Origin: Phytopseudomonas seleniipraecipitans
GTDB taxonomy: Bacteria; Pseudomonadota; Gammaproteobacteria; Pseudomonadales; Pseudomonadaceae
Reading direction: 5' to 3'
DNA: 64,000 bases
NCBI RefSeq assembly: GCF_900102335.1
Contig: NZ_FNBM01000001.1
Span: forward strand, 806,001 to 870,000
Part shown: positions 52,009 to 61,126 of the stretch, piece by piece
Numbering within the stretch: position 1 is the first letter of the stretch
How the letters are laid out: every line of letters starts with the position of its first letter
Notes under the pieces: model-generated
The model's database searches: none
What the model saw: the letters and a program-made list of their open reading frames with translations, nothing else
What the model was told of the DNA's origin: nothing
Translations under genes and position numbers: made by a program

Positions 52009-52896
52009 ATGAGCTATGACGCAATTATTATCGGCGGCAGCTATGCCGGCCTGTCTGCCGGGCTGCAATTGGCGCGAGCCCGCCGCCGCGTGCTGGTTGT
52101 CGACGCCGGTGCGCGGCGCAATCGTTTCGCCAGCCACTCCCATGGCTTCCTTGGCCAGGATGGGCGGCCACCCGAAGAAATCGCCGCCGATGGCCGTGCC
52201 GAATTGATGGACTACCCCAACGTGACCTGGACGGTGGGCGAGGCGACCGCCGCCGACTCGGAAGGCGATGGCTTCCGCGTGACCCTGGGCAGCGGCGAGG
52301 TTGAGCAGGGCCGCCGGCTGATTCTCGCCGGTGGTGTACGCGATGAGCTGCCGCCCGTCGATGGGCTTGCAGAGCGCTGGGGGCGCAGTGTCTTTCATTG
52401 CCCTTATTGCCATGGCTACGAGCTCGATCTGGGCCGCATCGGTGTGCTGGCTGTTTCGCCCATGTCGATGCATCACGCCATGATGCTGCCGGACTGGGGC
52501 AGCACCACCTTGTTCACCAATGGCGCTTTCATACCCGATGCTGAACAGCTGGAGCAGCTGGCACGCCGTGGTGTGGTGGTAGAGCCGGATGCCGTGAAGT
52601 CGATTGGCGGCGAGCGAGCCGACATCAACCTGGCCGACGGTCGCTGCGTGGCACTGGATGGTCTGTTCGTATTGCCGCGTACCCATATCAACAGCCCGCT
52701 GGCCGAACAATTGGGCTGTGCGTTGAACGACGGCCCGATGGGCCGCTATCTGCAGGTTACCGAAACGCAGGAGACCAGCGTGCCCGGGGTGTTCGCGTGT
52801 GGCGATGCAGCATTGACGGCCGGCTCCGTGGCTCTTGCCGTTGGCACCGGCGCCAGAGCCGGGGCAGGGGCGCATCAGTCGCTGATTTTCCGCTAG
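52009..52896 (+). CDS. FAD-dependent thioredoxin-reductase-like oxidoreductase
   Basis: A 295-residue flavoprotein. The FAD-binding motif is IIIGGSYAGLSAG at 6-18, and the C-terminal FAD segment PGVFACGDAAL is at about 258-268. The redox pair is CPYC at 131-134, followed by HGYE. The second Rossmann motif expected for NADPH binding is eroded (IGVLAVSPMSMHHAMML). A CxxCHGYE centre without a good NADPH site is also seen in fungal GliT-type dithiol oxidases, so the enzyme may oxidise dithiols with oxygen. The divergent Rrf2 gene is its likely regulator. Confidence 0.85.
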   Translation: MSYDAIIIGGSYAGLSAGLQLARARRRVLVVDAGARRNRFASHSHGFLGQDGRPPEEIAADGRAELMDYPNVTWTVGEATAADSEGDGFRVTLGSGEVEQGRRLILAGGVRDELPPVDGLAERWGRSVFHCPYCHGYELDLGRIGVLAVSPMSMHHAMMLPDWGSTTLFTNGAFIPDAEQLEQLARRGVVVEPDAVKSIGGERADINLADGRCVALDGLFVLPRTHINSPLAEQLGCALNDGPMGRYLQVTETQETSVPGVFACGDAALTAGSVALAVGTGARAGAGAHQSLIFR

Positions 52897-53034
52897 TGCA
52901 AGTGAACGATGAAAAGTCGCGCGTTTGAGCAGGCAGCACATTGCAAAGGGCTTGCGCAGCGGCACAGGTCAATGAATGGAATCGAGCGCTGGGGCATACT
53001 GTGATTCCTACCTCTGTTTGAATTGTTCGTGCCG

Positions 53035-53460
53035 ATGCCAGCATCCCGCAGTAGAAAGATTGTCGCGTCCCGGTCTCCCGTTCATCTGCTCGGCTGTTGC
53101 CTGCTGGCAGCCGTTGCCGCGCTCGCGCTACCGAGTGCTCGCGCCGACGCAGACATTGCCGCTGGGGAAGCACTGTTCAAACGCAATTGCGGTAACTGTC
53201 ACGCCGTTGGGCCCGGCGCGCGAGCCGCGTTCGGTCCGCAGCTCAACGGCATCTTTGGCCGCCATGCTGGTGCAACGGACTATCGCTACTCGCCTGCGAT
53301 GCAGGCCGCCGAGGTGGTCTGGGATCACGACACCCTCAGCGCCTTCATCAAGGATTCCGATGAGGTGGTGCCGGGTAACAAGATGCGCTTCTGGGGAATC
53401 GGCAGCCAGGAGAAGATCGACAATCTGCTGATTTACCTGCAATCCCATCAGGAGCATTGA
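53035..53460 (+). CDS. class I cytochrome c
   Basis: A 141-residue periplasmic electron carrier of the cytochrome c2/c550 type. A signal peptide ends near SARA at about residue 37; haem is attached at CGNCH (52-56) and the sixth ligand is probably Met117 in GNKMRFWG. GPQLNGIFGRHAG and the C-terminal NLLIYLQSH helix are family features. The start is taken as ATG 53035; TTG at 53023 or GTG at 53029 are also possible. The partner oxidase or dehydrogenase is not identified in the window. Confidence 0.9.
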   Translation: MPASRSRKIVASRSPVHLLGCCLLAAVAALALPSARADADIAAGEALFKRNCGNCHAVGPGARAAFGPQLNGIFGRHAGATDYRYSPAMQAAEVVWDHDTLSAFIKDSDEVVPGNKMRFWGIGSQEKIDNLLIYLQSHQEH

Positions 53461-53589
53461 GCTTCCGCTCGAAGCCTCAGGCATTCAGTCTGAACGAAGC
53501 ACCCGGTGCCGGCTCTGAAAATGCATACGCATTGCAACCGGGAACGGCCTGGCCGTTCGCGAGCCTCACTCTCGAACCACGGGATCGCT

Positions 53590-55665
53590 ATGGCAGATGA
53601 ACAGTACATTAACTGGTTGGTCGAGCAGTCCATGCTGCATACGGCCCGTCAGCGCACACGCCTGTATTCAGGCCAGGCACGTCTCTGGCAGCAACCCTAT
53701 GCACTGGCCAGGCCGCGCAGCGTCACGGCCGTAGCCTCGGTGTGGCTGGCGGTCTACCCGGCGGCAATCATTACCGAGCCGGGTGGTTCGGTGCTGCAGG
53801 CGCTGGGTGATGAGCGGCTGTGGGCCGCGCTTTCCGAGCTTGGCGTGCAAGGCATCCATACCGGTCCGCTGCGCCGTGCTGGTGGGCTGCAGGGCCGTGA
53901 GTACACGCCGACGGTCGACGGCAACTTCGATCGCATCAGCCTGGAGATCGACCCGCAGTTCGGCACCGAGGAACAGCTGGTGCACCTCAGTCGTGTGGCG
54001 GCTGCGCACAACGCGGTGACCATCGACGATTCGATTCCTTCGCACACCGGCAAGGGTGCGGATTTCCGCCTGGCGGAAATGGCCTATGGCGACTATCCCG
54101 GCCTGTATCACATGGTGGAGATCCCTGAGTCCGACTGGGAGCTGTTGCCGCCATTGCCTGAGGGGCGAGACTCGGTGAACCTGTCACCGGCGGTGGTCGA
54201 TGCGTTGCGCGACAAGCATTACATCGTGGGTCAGTTGCAGCGGGTGATCTTCTTCGAGCCTGGCGTCAAGGAAACCGACTGGAGCGCCACGGGCGAAATC
54301 ACCGGTGTCGATGGCAAGGTCCGGCGCTGGGTGTACTTGCACTATTTCAAGGAAGGTCAGCCATCGCTGAACTGGCTGGACCCGACTTTCGCTGCCCAGC
54401 AACTGGTCACCGGCGAGTCGCTGCACGCCATCGACGTGATCGGTTCGCGGGTGCTGCGCCTCGATGCCAACGGCTTTTTGGGCGTCGAGCGACGTGCGCA
54501 GGGCAATGCCTGGTCGGAGAGCCATCCGCTGTCTCTGACCGGCAACCAGCTACTTGCCGGAATGATCCGCAAAGCCGGGGCGTTCAGTTTTCAGGAGCTT
54601 AATCTGACGCTGGATGACATCGCCGCCATGTCCCAGGGCGGCGCCGACATGGCGTATGACTTCATTACCCGGCCGGCCTATCAGCATGCGCTGCTGACCG
54701 GCGACGTGGAATTTCTGCGCCTGATGCTGCAGCAGATGCATGATTTTGGCATCGACCCGGCATCGCTGATCCACGCGCTGCAGAACCACGATGAACTGAC
54801 CCTGGAGCTGGTGCATTTCTGGACGCTGCACGCCAACGACACCTACGTGTTCCGCGGCCAGAGTCTGCCAGGCAGCATCCTGCGTGAGCATATTCGTGGC
54901 GAAATGTACGAGCGACTGACTGGCGACCATGCGCCGTACAACCTGAAGTTCGTGACCAACGGCGTGGCTTGCACCACGGTGAGCATCATTACCGCGGCGC
55001 TGGGCATCCGTGACCTGAGCGCCATCAGCGAAGCCGATATCGAGCAGATTCGCCGGGTGCACTTGTTGCTGCTGATGTTCAACGCCATGCAGCCTGGCGT
55101 CGTGGCGCTATCGGGCTGGGATTTGGTGGGGGCGCTGCCGCTAGAGCCGGAGCAGGTGGCCGAGTTGATCGCCGAGGGTGATACGCGTTGGATCAACCGT
55201 GGCGGCTACGACCTGGTGGACCTTGACAGCGATGCCTTGCTGTCCGCCGAAGGCCTGCCTCGGGCTCGCCAGCTTTACGGTAGCCTCAGCGAACAGTTGC
55301 AGGACCCGCAATCCTTCGCCTCGCAGGCACGACGCATGTTCGCGGCGCGGCGCTCCCACGGCGTGGCATCCAGCCGACAAATTGCCGTGCCCGTGACCGA
55401 ACACCCGGCGTTGTTGATCATGGTTCACGAGCTACCAGCCGGTCGTGGCATTCAGGTAACGGCGCTGAATTTCGGAGCAGAGGCATTGAGCGAGGTGATC
55501 ACTCTGGAGCATGTCGAACCAGGCCCGGTGGTGGATATCATCCATGAGCGACTGCTTGGTGACCTGTCCGCCGATGGTCAGCTGCATATCCAGCTCCAGC
55601 CCTATGAAGGCCTGGCACTGCGTATCGCCAGCATGGCACCGGGAATAATGCCGGTCGACCACTGA
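53590..55665 (+). CDS. treS: trehalose synthase (maltose alpha-D-glucosyltransferase), short Pseudomonas form
   Basis: A 691-residue GH13 enzyme that interconverts maltose and trehalose. The length and layout match the about 688-residue trehalose synthases known from P. putida and P. stutzeri, without the fused maltokinase of other TreS proteins. Catalytic candidates are Asp292 (RLDANGF), Glu336 (FQELNLT) and Asp401 (QNHDEL). The start at 53590 ([14 protein letters not shown]) is chosen from this family likeness; no strong RBS is seen. It is not in a glycogen/trehalose (glg) cluster here. It supplies trehalose for osmotic protection. Confidence 0.9.
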   Translation: MADEQYINWLVEQSMLHTARQRTRLYSGQARLWQQPYALARPRSVTAVASVWLAVYPAAIITEPGGSVLQALGDERLWAALSELGVQGIHTGPLRRAGGLQGREYTPTVDGNFDRISLEIDPQFGTEEQLVHLSRVAAAHNAVTIDDSIPSHTGKGADFRLAEMAYGDYPGLYHMVEIPESDWELLPPLPEGRDSVNLSPAVVDALRDKHYIVGQLQRVIFFEPGVKETDWSATGEITGVDGKVRRWVYLHYFKEGQPSLNWLDPTFAAQQLVTGESLHAIDVIGSRVLRLDANGFLGVERRAQGNAWSESHPLSLTGNQLLAGMIRKAGAFSFQELNLTLDDIAAMSQGGADMAYDFITRPAYQHALLTGDVEFLRLMLQQMHDFGIDPASLIHALQNHDELTLELVHFWTLHANDTYVFRGQSLPGSILREHIRGEMYERLTGDHAPYNLKFVTNGVACTTVSIITAALGIRDLSAISEADIEQIRRVHLLLLMFNAMQPGVVALSGWDLVGALPLEPEQVAELIAEGDTRWINRGGYDLVDLDSDALLSAEGLPRARQLYGSLSEQLQDPQSFASQARRMFAARRSHGVASSRQIAVPVTEHPALLIMVHELPAGRGIQVTALNFGAEALSEVITLEHVEPGPVVDIIHERLLGDLSADGQLHIQLQPYEGLALRIASMAPGIMPVDH

Positions 55666-55788
55666 GGCATATACCTGCGAAGCCTAAGCAAAGAAGCATT
55701 GGGTATTTGAGACGGCAGGGTGGCGCGCCGTATCGTCGCGCTTCACCGCGCGCCATGGGTGCCGTCGGCAGTCTGAATCGAGGTTTCA

Positions 55789-56745
55789 ATGAACAGCGAG
55801 TTTGCCGCCAGTGGCGGCACCGAAGTAGACAGCTCACCGCAGTCGATCAACTGGCAGCTCGGGCAGACGGTGGCGAGTTTGCGCGACGCACGAACCGAGT
55901 GGCGCGACCGCTCCGGGCGTAATTCCGAGTTGGGTGGCCGTGAGCTGCCGTCTCGGCAGGCAATGGCCGCCGTACTCAACGGGCTGTGTGGTGCACTGTT
56001 CCCGATGCGCCTTGGGCCACCTGAGTTGCGCGAGGAGAGTGAGGACTATTACGTCGGTCACACCTTGGATCGGGCGCTTAATGGGCTGCTGGCGCAGGTG
56101 CGTCTGGAACTGCGTTACGCCGCCCGGCAGGCGGGCGGAGTTGCTGGGGACCTAGAACAGCAGGCGGTGTCCATCGTTCGTGATTTCGCCGCCGCGTTGC
56201 CAGCGCTTCGCCGCATGCTCGATGAGGATGTAGTTGCTGCCTACAACGGCGACCCGGCGGCGCGTAGCGTCGATGAAGTGCTGCTCTGCTATCCCGGTGT
56301 GCTGGCGATGATCTATCACCGCTTGGCCCATCACCTGTACCGCGCCGGTTTGCCACTGCTGGCGCGCATCGCCGCGGAAACCGCGCATGGCGCTACCGGC
56401 ATCGACATTCACCCCGGCGCGCAGATCGGTCATAGCTTCTTTATCGATCACGGCACTGGCGTGGTGATTGGCGAGACCGCGATCATCGGCAACCACGTGC
56501 GCATCTATCAGGCCGTTACCCTCGGTGCCAAACGCTTTACCAGCGACGAGAGTGGCCAGCTGCACAAGGGGCAACCGCGTCACCCGATCGTCGAAGACGA
56601 TGTGGTGATTTATGCCGGCGCGACGATTCTGGGGCGCATCACCATCGGCAAAGGATCGGTGATTGGCGGTAACGTCTGGCTGACCCGCAGCGTCGAGCCG
56701 GGCAGCAACGTGTCTCAGGCCAGCGCTCAACAGCGTGGCTGCTGA
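55789..56745 (+). CDS. serine O-acetyltransferase-like protein (EpsC type)
   Basis: A 318-residue protein. Residues about 1-190 are a helical domain and about 195-300 a left-handed beta-helix built of hexapeptide repeats (GIDIHPGAQIGHSFFIDHGTG, VVIGETAIIGNHV). The HPGAxIG and DHGxGVVIGETA motifs are those of serine acetyltransferases, which begin cysteine synthesis from serine. The N-terminus is longer than that of CysE and resembles EpsC/SrpH. It follows treS by 123 bp on the same strand; no clear functional link. Confidence 0.85.
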   Translation: MNSEFAASGGTEVDSSPQSINWQLGQTVASLRDARTEWRDRSGRNSELGGRELPSRQAMAAVLNGLCGALFPMRLGPPELREESEDYYVGHTLDRALNGLLAQVRLELRYAARQAGGVAGDLEQQAVSIVRDFAAALPALRRMLDEDVVAAYNGDPAARSVDEVLLCYPGVLAMIYHRLAHHLYRAGLPLLARIAAETAHGATGIDIHPGAQIGHSFFIDHGTGVVIGETAIIGNHVRIYQAVTLGAKRFTSDESGQLHKGQPRHPIVEDDVVIYAGATILGRITIGKGSVIGGNVWLTRSVEPGSNVSQASAQQRGC

Positions 56746-56834
56746 AACCACGCGGGCTTGATCGGTGTCACAGGATAGTCACCGAGTGCTTTTAGACTCG
56801 AGGCAAGACCAAAGGAAAAGCGAGGAGAACAGAG

Positions 56835-56921
56835 ATGGATGATTATCAGGAAGAGTTGCTCGAGTCCCGCGCGGTAGAGCAGGACGCGCCCGAGTTCGCC
56901 GAAGACGCGACCGAGCTCTGA
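56835..56921 (+). CDS. 28-residue acidic small protein
   Basis: A short reading frame not long enough for normal gene calling: ATG at 56835, 28 codons, stop TGA at 56919. It is preceded by GAGGAG (56823-56828) at good spacing. The product is MDDYQEELLESRAVEQ then acidic residues, with 11 Asp/Glu and no Cys. It lies alone between the acetyltransferase gene and a bidirectional terminator. Expression is supported by the strong RBS and the terminator that follows; function is unknown. Confidence 0.55.
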   Translation: MDDYQEELLESRAVEQDAPEFAEDATEL

Positions 56922-56993
56922 ATACGGGTTTGCAGTGATCGCAGCGGTGCGCTGATTCCTTCAACCCGCTAGCTGCCAGCAGTCATTTACAGC

Positions 56994-57025
56994 AAAAGGC
57001 CCGATGCTCGCGCATCGGGCCTTTT
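56994..57025. terminator. bidirectional rho-independent terminator
   Basis: AAAAGGCCCGATGC, loop TCGC, GCATCGGGCCTTTT: a perfect 14-bp stem with A and T runs at its ends, so it works both ways. It separates the plus-strand small gene from the last gene of the metal operon. Confidence 0.92.
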
Positions 57026-57050
57026 CGTTGGCAACAGCCTTACACGGCCG

Positions 57051-57941
57051 TTATGGGTTGATCAGCGCTTTCACCACGCTGTCGACGTTGCCTTCCAGTT
57101 CAGCCAGCGGATCGTCGCTGTCGGTTTCCAGTACCAGCAACGGTACTCCGGCAGCCTTGACTGCGTCAGCCACCGGCTGCGGTGGCTGACGATGGCTCAG
57201 CACCAGAGCGACGTCGTCATCCTGCAGGGCGCTGGTCAATGCTTGCAGGGATTCAGCGTCCCATTCGCGATCATCACGGCTGTCGCTGCTGACCAGGTCA
57301 AGGTTGAGGCCGCTGATCAGGTAGTCCAGGCGGCTGCTCAGGCTATACACCGACAGGTTGTCGGCCTTGGCCAGTTCGGCTTCGCTGCTGGCGTTGAGCT
57401 TGAGCAGGCGCTGTTTGAAGGTGGCCAGGTTCTGTTCGACCTTGCTCTTGGCATCCGGCGCCAGGCGCACCAGGTCGGCGGCCGTTACGTCAGCCATGCG
57501 CCCCAGGTTGTTGATTGCCAGCCACGGGTAACTCTCCAGATCATTATCGCCCGCGGTCTCGGCCTGGGTAGCAATGCCGGGCAGGGCGCCGTCCACCGGC
57601 CGGGCGGCATCGATTTCGACGATACGGATATTGCTGCGGCGGGCCATGGGATACAGCGGGTCTTCGGACCAAAGCGAGCGCAGGCCGATGGCTGCGTCGG
57701 CGTCGAGCGCGACTTTTTGCAAGGCGCTGGCGCCACGGCCGGCGAAATACGAGACCTGGCGGCTGGCCGGCAGATTGGCCGGCGCGGCACGCTGAATGTG
57801 CACCTGGGTGCCTTCCAGCAGATCACTGGCCAGGCCGAAGGTGATCGGTTGCGAAACCAGAACGGTAACGTCCTTGGCCAGGGCAAGGCCAGGCAGGCTG
57901 AGCAATAGCGCGAGGCCGAGGTGGTGAAGTCGATGGGTCAT
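57051..57941 (-). CDS. metal ABC transporter substrate-binding-like protein without ligand histidines
   Basis: A 296-residue periplasmic protein with a signal peptide ending near ALA-K at about residue 22. The fold and length are those of the ZnuA/PsaA family (cluster A-I). The ligand positions are not conserved: where the canonical protein has NPHxxL the sequence reads SYPWLAINNLGRM, and no His is at the other ligand sites. It may have lost metal binding and act as an accessory or chaperone subunit. It is the last gene of the eight-gene operon and its start overlaps the permease stop by four bases. Confidence 0.8.
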   Translation of the reverse strand: MTHRLHHLGLALLLSLPGLALAKDVTVLVSQPITFGLASDLLEGTQVHIQRAAPANLPASRQVSYFAGRGASALQKVALDADAAIGLRSLWSEDPLYPMARRSNIRIVEIDAARPVDGALPGIATQAETAGDNDLESYPWLAINNLGRMADVTAADLVRLAPDAKSKVEQNLATFKQRLLKLNASSEAELAKADNLSVYSLSSRLDYLISGLNLDLVSSDSRDDREWDAESLQALTSALQDDDVALVLSHRQPPQPVADAVKAAGVPLLVLETDSDDPLAELEGNVDSVVKALINP

Positions 57942-58840
57942 CCCAGGTTCCCTTTCAGGCTTGGTACGACGCCGCGCGCAATGGCGGCGAGGGCGAAGGC
58001 GATACCGGCGATCATGATGATCGCGGCACCGGAGGGGATCGGCAGGTCCAGCAGGATTGGCAACATGATGCCGAGCAAGGTGCTGACGGTGGCGATCAGC
58101 ACCGACAGCCAGAAGAAGCCTTTCAGCGATTGGCTGAGCAGGCGCGCCGCGGCGGCCGGAATCACCAGCAGGGCACCGACCAGAATCGCGCCGATGACCT
58201 TGACTGCGGCCACGGTGATCAGTGTCACCAGGATCACGAACAGGTAATCCAAGGTCTTCACGGCCACGCCACGTACGGCCGCCAGTTGCGGGTTGAAACT
58301 GGCCAGCATGATGCGGTTGTAGAGTGGCAGGGCCAGGCCCATCACCAGCGCACCGACTACCAGCAGCACCAGCAGGTCAGTGCCGTTGACCGTCAGCACC
58401 GAGCCGAACAGCACGTTCTCGAGGATATGCACATTGATGCGCCCGGCGAGAATCAGCAGCAGGCTGGCGCCCATCGCCAGTGACACCGACAGGAACACGC
58501 CGATCAGCGTATCCGGGGCGAGGCCGGTGCGGTTGCGCAGGTAGTTGAGCAGGATGCCGAACAGCAGCGCGTAGCCGAACAGCGCGCCATACGGTCCGGT
58601 GTACGGCTCGCCGAGCAAAATGCCGATGGCCACGCCGGTGAGGGCAGCGTGGCCGACCGCTTCGGAGAAGAAGGCGAAGCGCTTGACCACTACCAGCGTG
58701 CCGAGGCCGCCCAGCACCGGACCGATCAGCAGGCCGGCAAGCAGCGCGTTGATGACGAAACCGTAGGCCAGCGCTTCCGGCAGATAACCGGAAGACGCCC
58801 AACCCTGGATCATCAGGCGGAACTGTTCGTAGTCCATCAT
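57938..58840 (-). CDS. metal ABC transporter, permease
   Basis: A 300-residue inner-membrane permease of the ZnuB/MntB (ABC-3) family with about eight transmembrane helices. AFFSEAVGHAALTGVAIGIL (about 52-71) is the conserved periplasmic and metal-passage segment, and IGAILVGALLVIPAAAARLLSQS (about 220-242) the coupling end. It forms the channel with the ATPase encoded just upstream; their genes overlap by four bases. Confidence 0.92.
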   Translation of the reverse strand: MMDYEQFRLMIQGWASSGYLPEALAYGFVINALLAGLLIGPVLGGLGTLVVVKRFAFFSEAVGHAALTGVAIGILLGEPYTGPYGALFGYALLFGILLNYLRNRTGLAPDTLIGVFLSVSLAMGASLLLILAGRINVHILENVLFGSVLTVNGTDLLVLLVVGALVMGLALPLYNRIMLASFNPQLAAVRGVAVKTLDYLFVILVTLITVAAVKVIGAILVGALLVIPAAAARLLSQSLKGFFWLSVLIATVSTLLGIMLPILLDLPIPSGAAIIMIAGIAFALAAIARGVVPSLKGNLG

Positions 58841-59592
58841 GGCTGCGAGGTCTCCGTGGCGCGTGCATGGGTGGAGAACAGGCTGAGCAGGCGCTCCGGG
58901 GTCAGCGCTTCAGCGGGCGGCGCGTCGAACAGCACGCGGCGGCTAAGGCCGGTGACGCGGTCGGCGAGGCGCTTGACCGCCTCCAGATCATGCTCGATCC
59001 ACAACACGCTGATGCCGGCACGGCGCCAATCACCGAGCAGGCGCTCGAACACCTGGATGCCAGCTTCGTCCAGCGCCGACATCGGCTCGTCGAGCACCAG
59101 CAGCTGTGGCGCAGGGATCAGCCCTTGGGCCAGCAGTACGCGCTGGCGCTCACCACCGGACAGCGCGCCCATGCGGCGTTTGCGCTTCTCAAGCATGCCG
59201 ACGCGCGCCAGAGCTGCATCGATGGCCTGCACATAGTGCTTCGACAAGCCAAGAAAGGCTGGGCGGCGCTGGCACATGGCGGCCATGAAATCGTCGACGG
59301 TCATCGGCAGGCCGCGGTCGAATTCCAGCGCCTGCGGCACATAGCCGATGGTGCCGACGGCGCCTGGCCATGCCAGGCTGAGTTTGCCCTGGTGCGGCAT
59401 CTGGCCAAGCAGAGTCTTGATCAGCGAGCTCTTGCCGCCGCCGTTAGGACCAACCAGCGCGTGTACGCTGCCGGGCTGCACCTTGAAGCTGACGTTGTCG
59501 AGAATCTGCGTGCGGCCGAGCACCAGGCTGACCTGCTGAAAGTCGATGGTCGGGCCAATGGCAGCGACGTTGAGGTTTTCGGCTGCAGTCAT
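58837..59592 (-). CDS. metal ABC transporter, ATP-binding protein
   Basis: A 251-residue ATPase of the ZnuC/MntA type. Walker A is GPNGGGKSSL at about 48-57, the signature ALSGGERQRVLLAQGL at about 143-158, and Walker B LLVLDEPMSALDE. The Walker A Gly-Gly-Gly-Lys form is a normal variant in this family. It overlaps the binding-protein gene before it and the permease gene after it by four bases each. Confidence 0.93.
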   Translation of the reverse strand: MTAAENLNVAAIGPTIDFQQVSLVLGRTQILDNVSFKVQPGSVHALVGPNGGGKSSLIKTLLGQMPHQGKLSLAWPGAVGTIGYVPQALEFDRGLPMTVDDFMAAMCQRRPAFLGLSKHYVQAIDAALARVGMLEKRKRRMGALSGGERQRVLLAQGLIPAPQLLVLDEPMSALDEAGIQVFERLLGDWRRAGISVLWIEHDLEAVKRLADRVTGLSRRVLFDAPPAEALTPERLLSLFSTHARATETSQP

Positions 59593-60524
59593 TTACCGGC
59601 GTCCTGAATCGCGCGCACCACGGTGTTCATGTTGTTGGTCATCTCTTTCTCGTACTTCTCGGCGCTGTATTCGCCGTAGGAAATGTGCGAGAGCGGATAC
59701 AACTTCACGCCAGATTCACGCTGAATGGTATCGACGTAGGTGGAAGGGAAGTCCAGTTCGGAGAAGATCACCTTCACGTCCAGCTCGCGCAGTTGGTCGA
59801 TGGTCTTCTTCAGCTGGCTGGGGCTTGGCTCGATGCCATGGGCTGGCTCAACCACCGCAGTGACTTCCAGGCCGAATTCACGCAGCAGGTAGTCATAGGC
59901 AGCATGCACGGTGGCTACACGCAGGTCGGCATTGGGCGCTTCGGTCAGCTGGGCGAGGGCATCGGCGCGCAGCTTGCGCAGGCGTTTGCCATAAGCGCGG
60001 GCGTTCTGGGTGTAGGTCTTGGCGTTGTCCGGGTCGAGCTTGCCCAGTTCGCGGGCGATATTGTTGATCTGCGCGATGGAGGCGCTGATCGACAGGAACG
60101 TGTGCGGATTGACCACCTTGCCGGCGCCACGCGCGGCGATACCGGTGGCAGCCAGCAGCGGCACGTTGGCGTTGGCTTCGATGATCTCGATATCCGGTTT
60201 CTCGCTGGCGGCGATCATCCGATCGGCGAAATCGTCATGGCCGACGCCGTTGAGCACCACCACGTCCAGCGAGCCGATGCGCTTGATGTCTTCCGAACGC
60301 GGCTCGTAGGCATGCGGGTTGAAGCCGGCTGGAATCAGCGGCACCACTTCGGCCTTGTCGCCGACGATATTGCTCACATAGCTGTAATAGGGATGCAGGG
60401 TGATGCCGATACGCAGGCGCTTGGCATCAGCGGCACTGGCCGCACCGACGAACAGCAGGGCGAACAGGCCGATAGCCAGGCGTGACAGCAGCGGGCGAGC
60501 GCGAAACAAATGGGAAATAAGCAT
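59589..60524 (-). CDS. metal ABC transporter, substrate-binding protein (three-His, zinc-like)
   Basis: A 311-residue periplasmic metal-binding protein. The signal peptide ends near ASA at about residue 31. Ligands are visible: His71 in GFNPHAYEP, His141 in VNPHTFLS, His207 in ATVHAAYDYL, and an acidic residue near FSELDFP (256-258). Three His ligands are the pattern of zinc-binding ZnuA; manganese proteins of this family usually have Glu at the third site. The long His/Asp-rich loop of ZnuA is missing. It is the functional solute-binding partner of the ATPase and permease genes. Confidence 0.9.
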   Translation of the reverse strand: MLISHLFRARPLLSRLAIGLFALLFVGAASAADAKRLRIGITLHPYYSYVSNIVGDKAEVVPLIPAGFNPHAYEPRSEDIKRIGSLDVVVLNGVGHDDFADRMIAASEKPDIEIIEANANVPLLAATGIAARGAGKVVNPHTFLSISASIAQINNIARELGKLDPDNAKTYTQNARAYGKRLRKLRADALAQLTEAPNADLRVATVHAAYDYLLREFGLEVTAVVEPAHGIEPSPSQLKKTIDQLRELDVKVIFSELDFPSTYVDTIQRESGVKLYPLSHISYGEYSAEKYEKEMTNNMNTVVRAIQDAGK

Positions 60525-60559
60525 TGGCGGGCGGTCTTCTGTCGGTGAATCGGAGGCGG

Positions 60560-61126
60560 TCAGTGGCGATGTTGCCGGGTGACACCTGCGTCGTACTGGG
60601 AGGCGATCTGCTGCCAGCCGGCAGCGATCAGGCTTTGCGCGTCGAGGCTGGACGGCTCCTCGCTGCTGGTGCGGTTGAGCCAGATATCGGCCTGGGCCTG
60701 TTCCGCGTCGCCGAGCATCAGCAGGGAGCCGGCCACATCGAGTGCCTGGCTCGCACCGAAATACGCCAGCTCATCGCCAGGCAACTGCTGCCACTGATGG
60801 CTGCCGCGGCTGACCGCGCTGGCGTCGTCGACAAAAGGCGGGAAGCCTTCGTCGGCCATTTCTTCAGGGCTCAGCAACGTCTGCTCTTCATCGCGGCGGA
60901 TCTGGATCTCATCGAAGGCAACACGCAGGTCAGCGTAGATGCCTTGTTCCGCAGGCGTGAGGTCTCGGCGAGCATCGATCTGGTGGCTCTCGATGCTGGT
61001 TTCGCTATCCGTTTCACTGTGCCAGGCCACTACCGAGCCGGCCGCCAAGAGGATAGCCAGGCACAGCAGGAGCACGTACAGGGTTTCATGACCAGCACCA
61101 GCAGGGCGTACGACCTGAACCGTCAT
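60560..61126 (-). CDS. single-span periplasmic protein (DUF6162-like)
   Basis: A 188-residue protein with one transmembrane helix (about 15-33) near the N-terminus and an acidic periplasmic domain of about 150 residues, with RDLTPAEQGIYADLRVAFDEI and a His-containing C-terminus (RQHRH). I associate it with DUF6162, found next to metal ABC genes, with moderate certainty. Its start overlaps the preceding stop by four bases and it is 35 bp from the binding-protein gene. The function is unknown; possibly metal delivery or assembly of the system. Confidence 0.72.
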   Translation of the reverse strand: MTVQVVRPAGAGHETLYVLLLCLAILLAAGSVVAWHSETDSETSIESHQIDARRDLTPAEQGIYADLRVAFDEIQIRRDEEQTLLSPEEMADEGFPPFVDDASAVSRGSHQWQQLPGDELAYFGASQALDVAGSLLMLGDAEQAQADIWLNRTSSEEPSSLDAQSLIAAGWQQIASQYDAGVTRQHRH

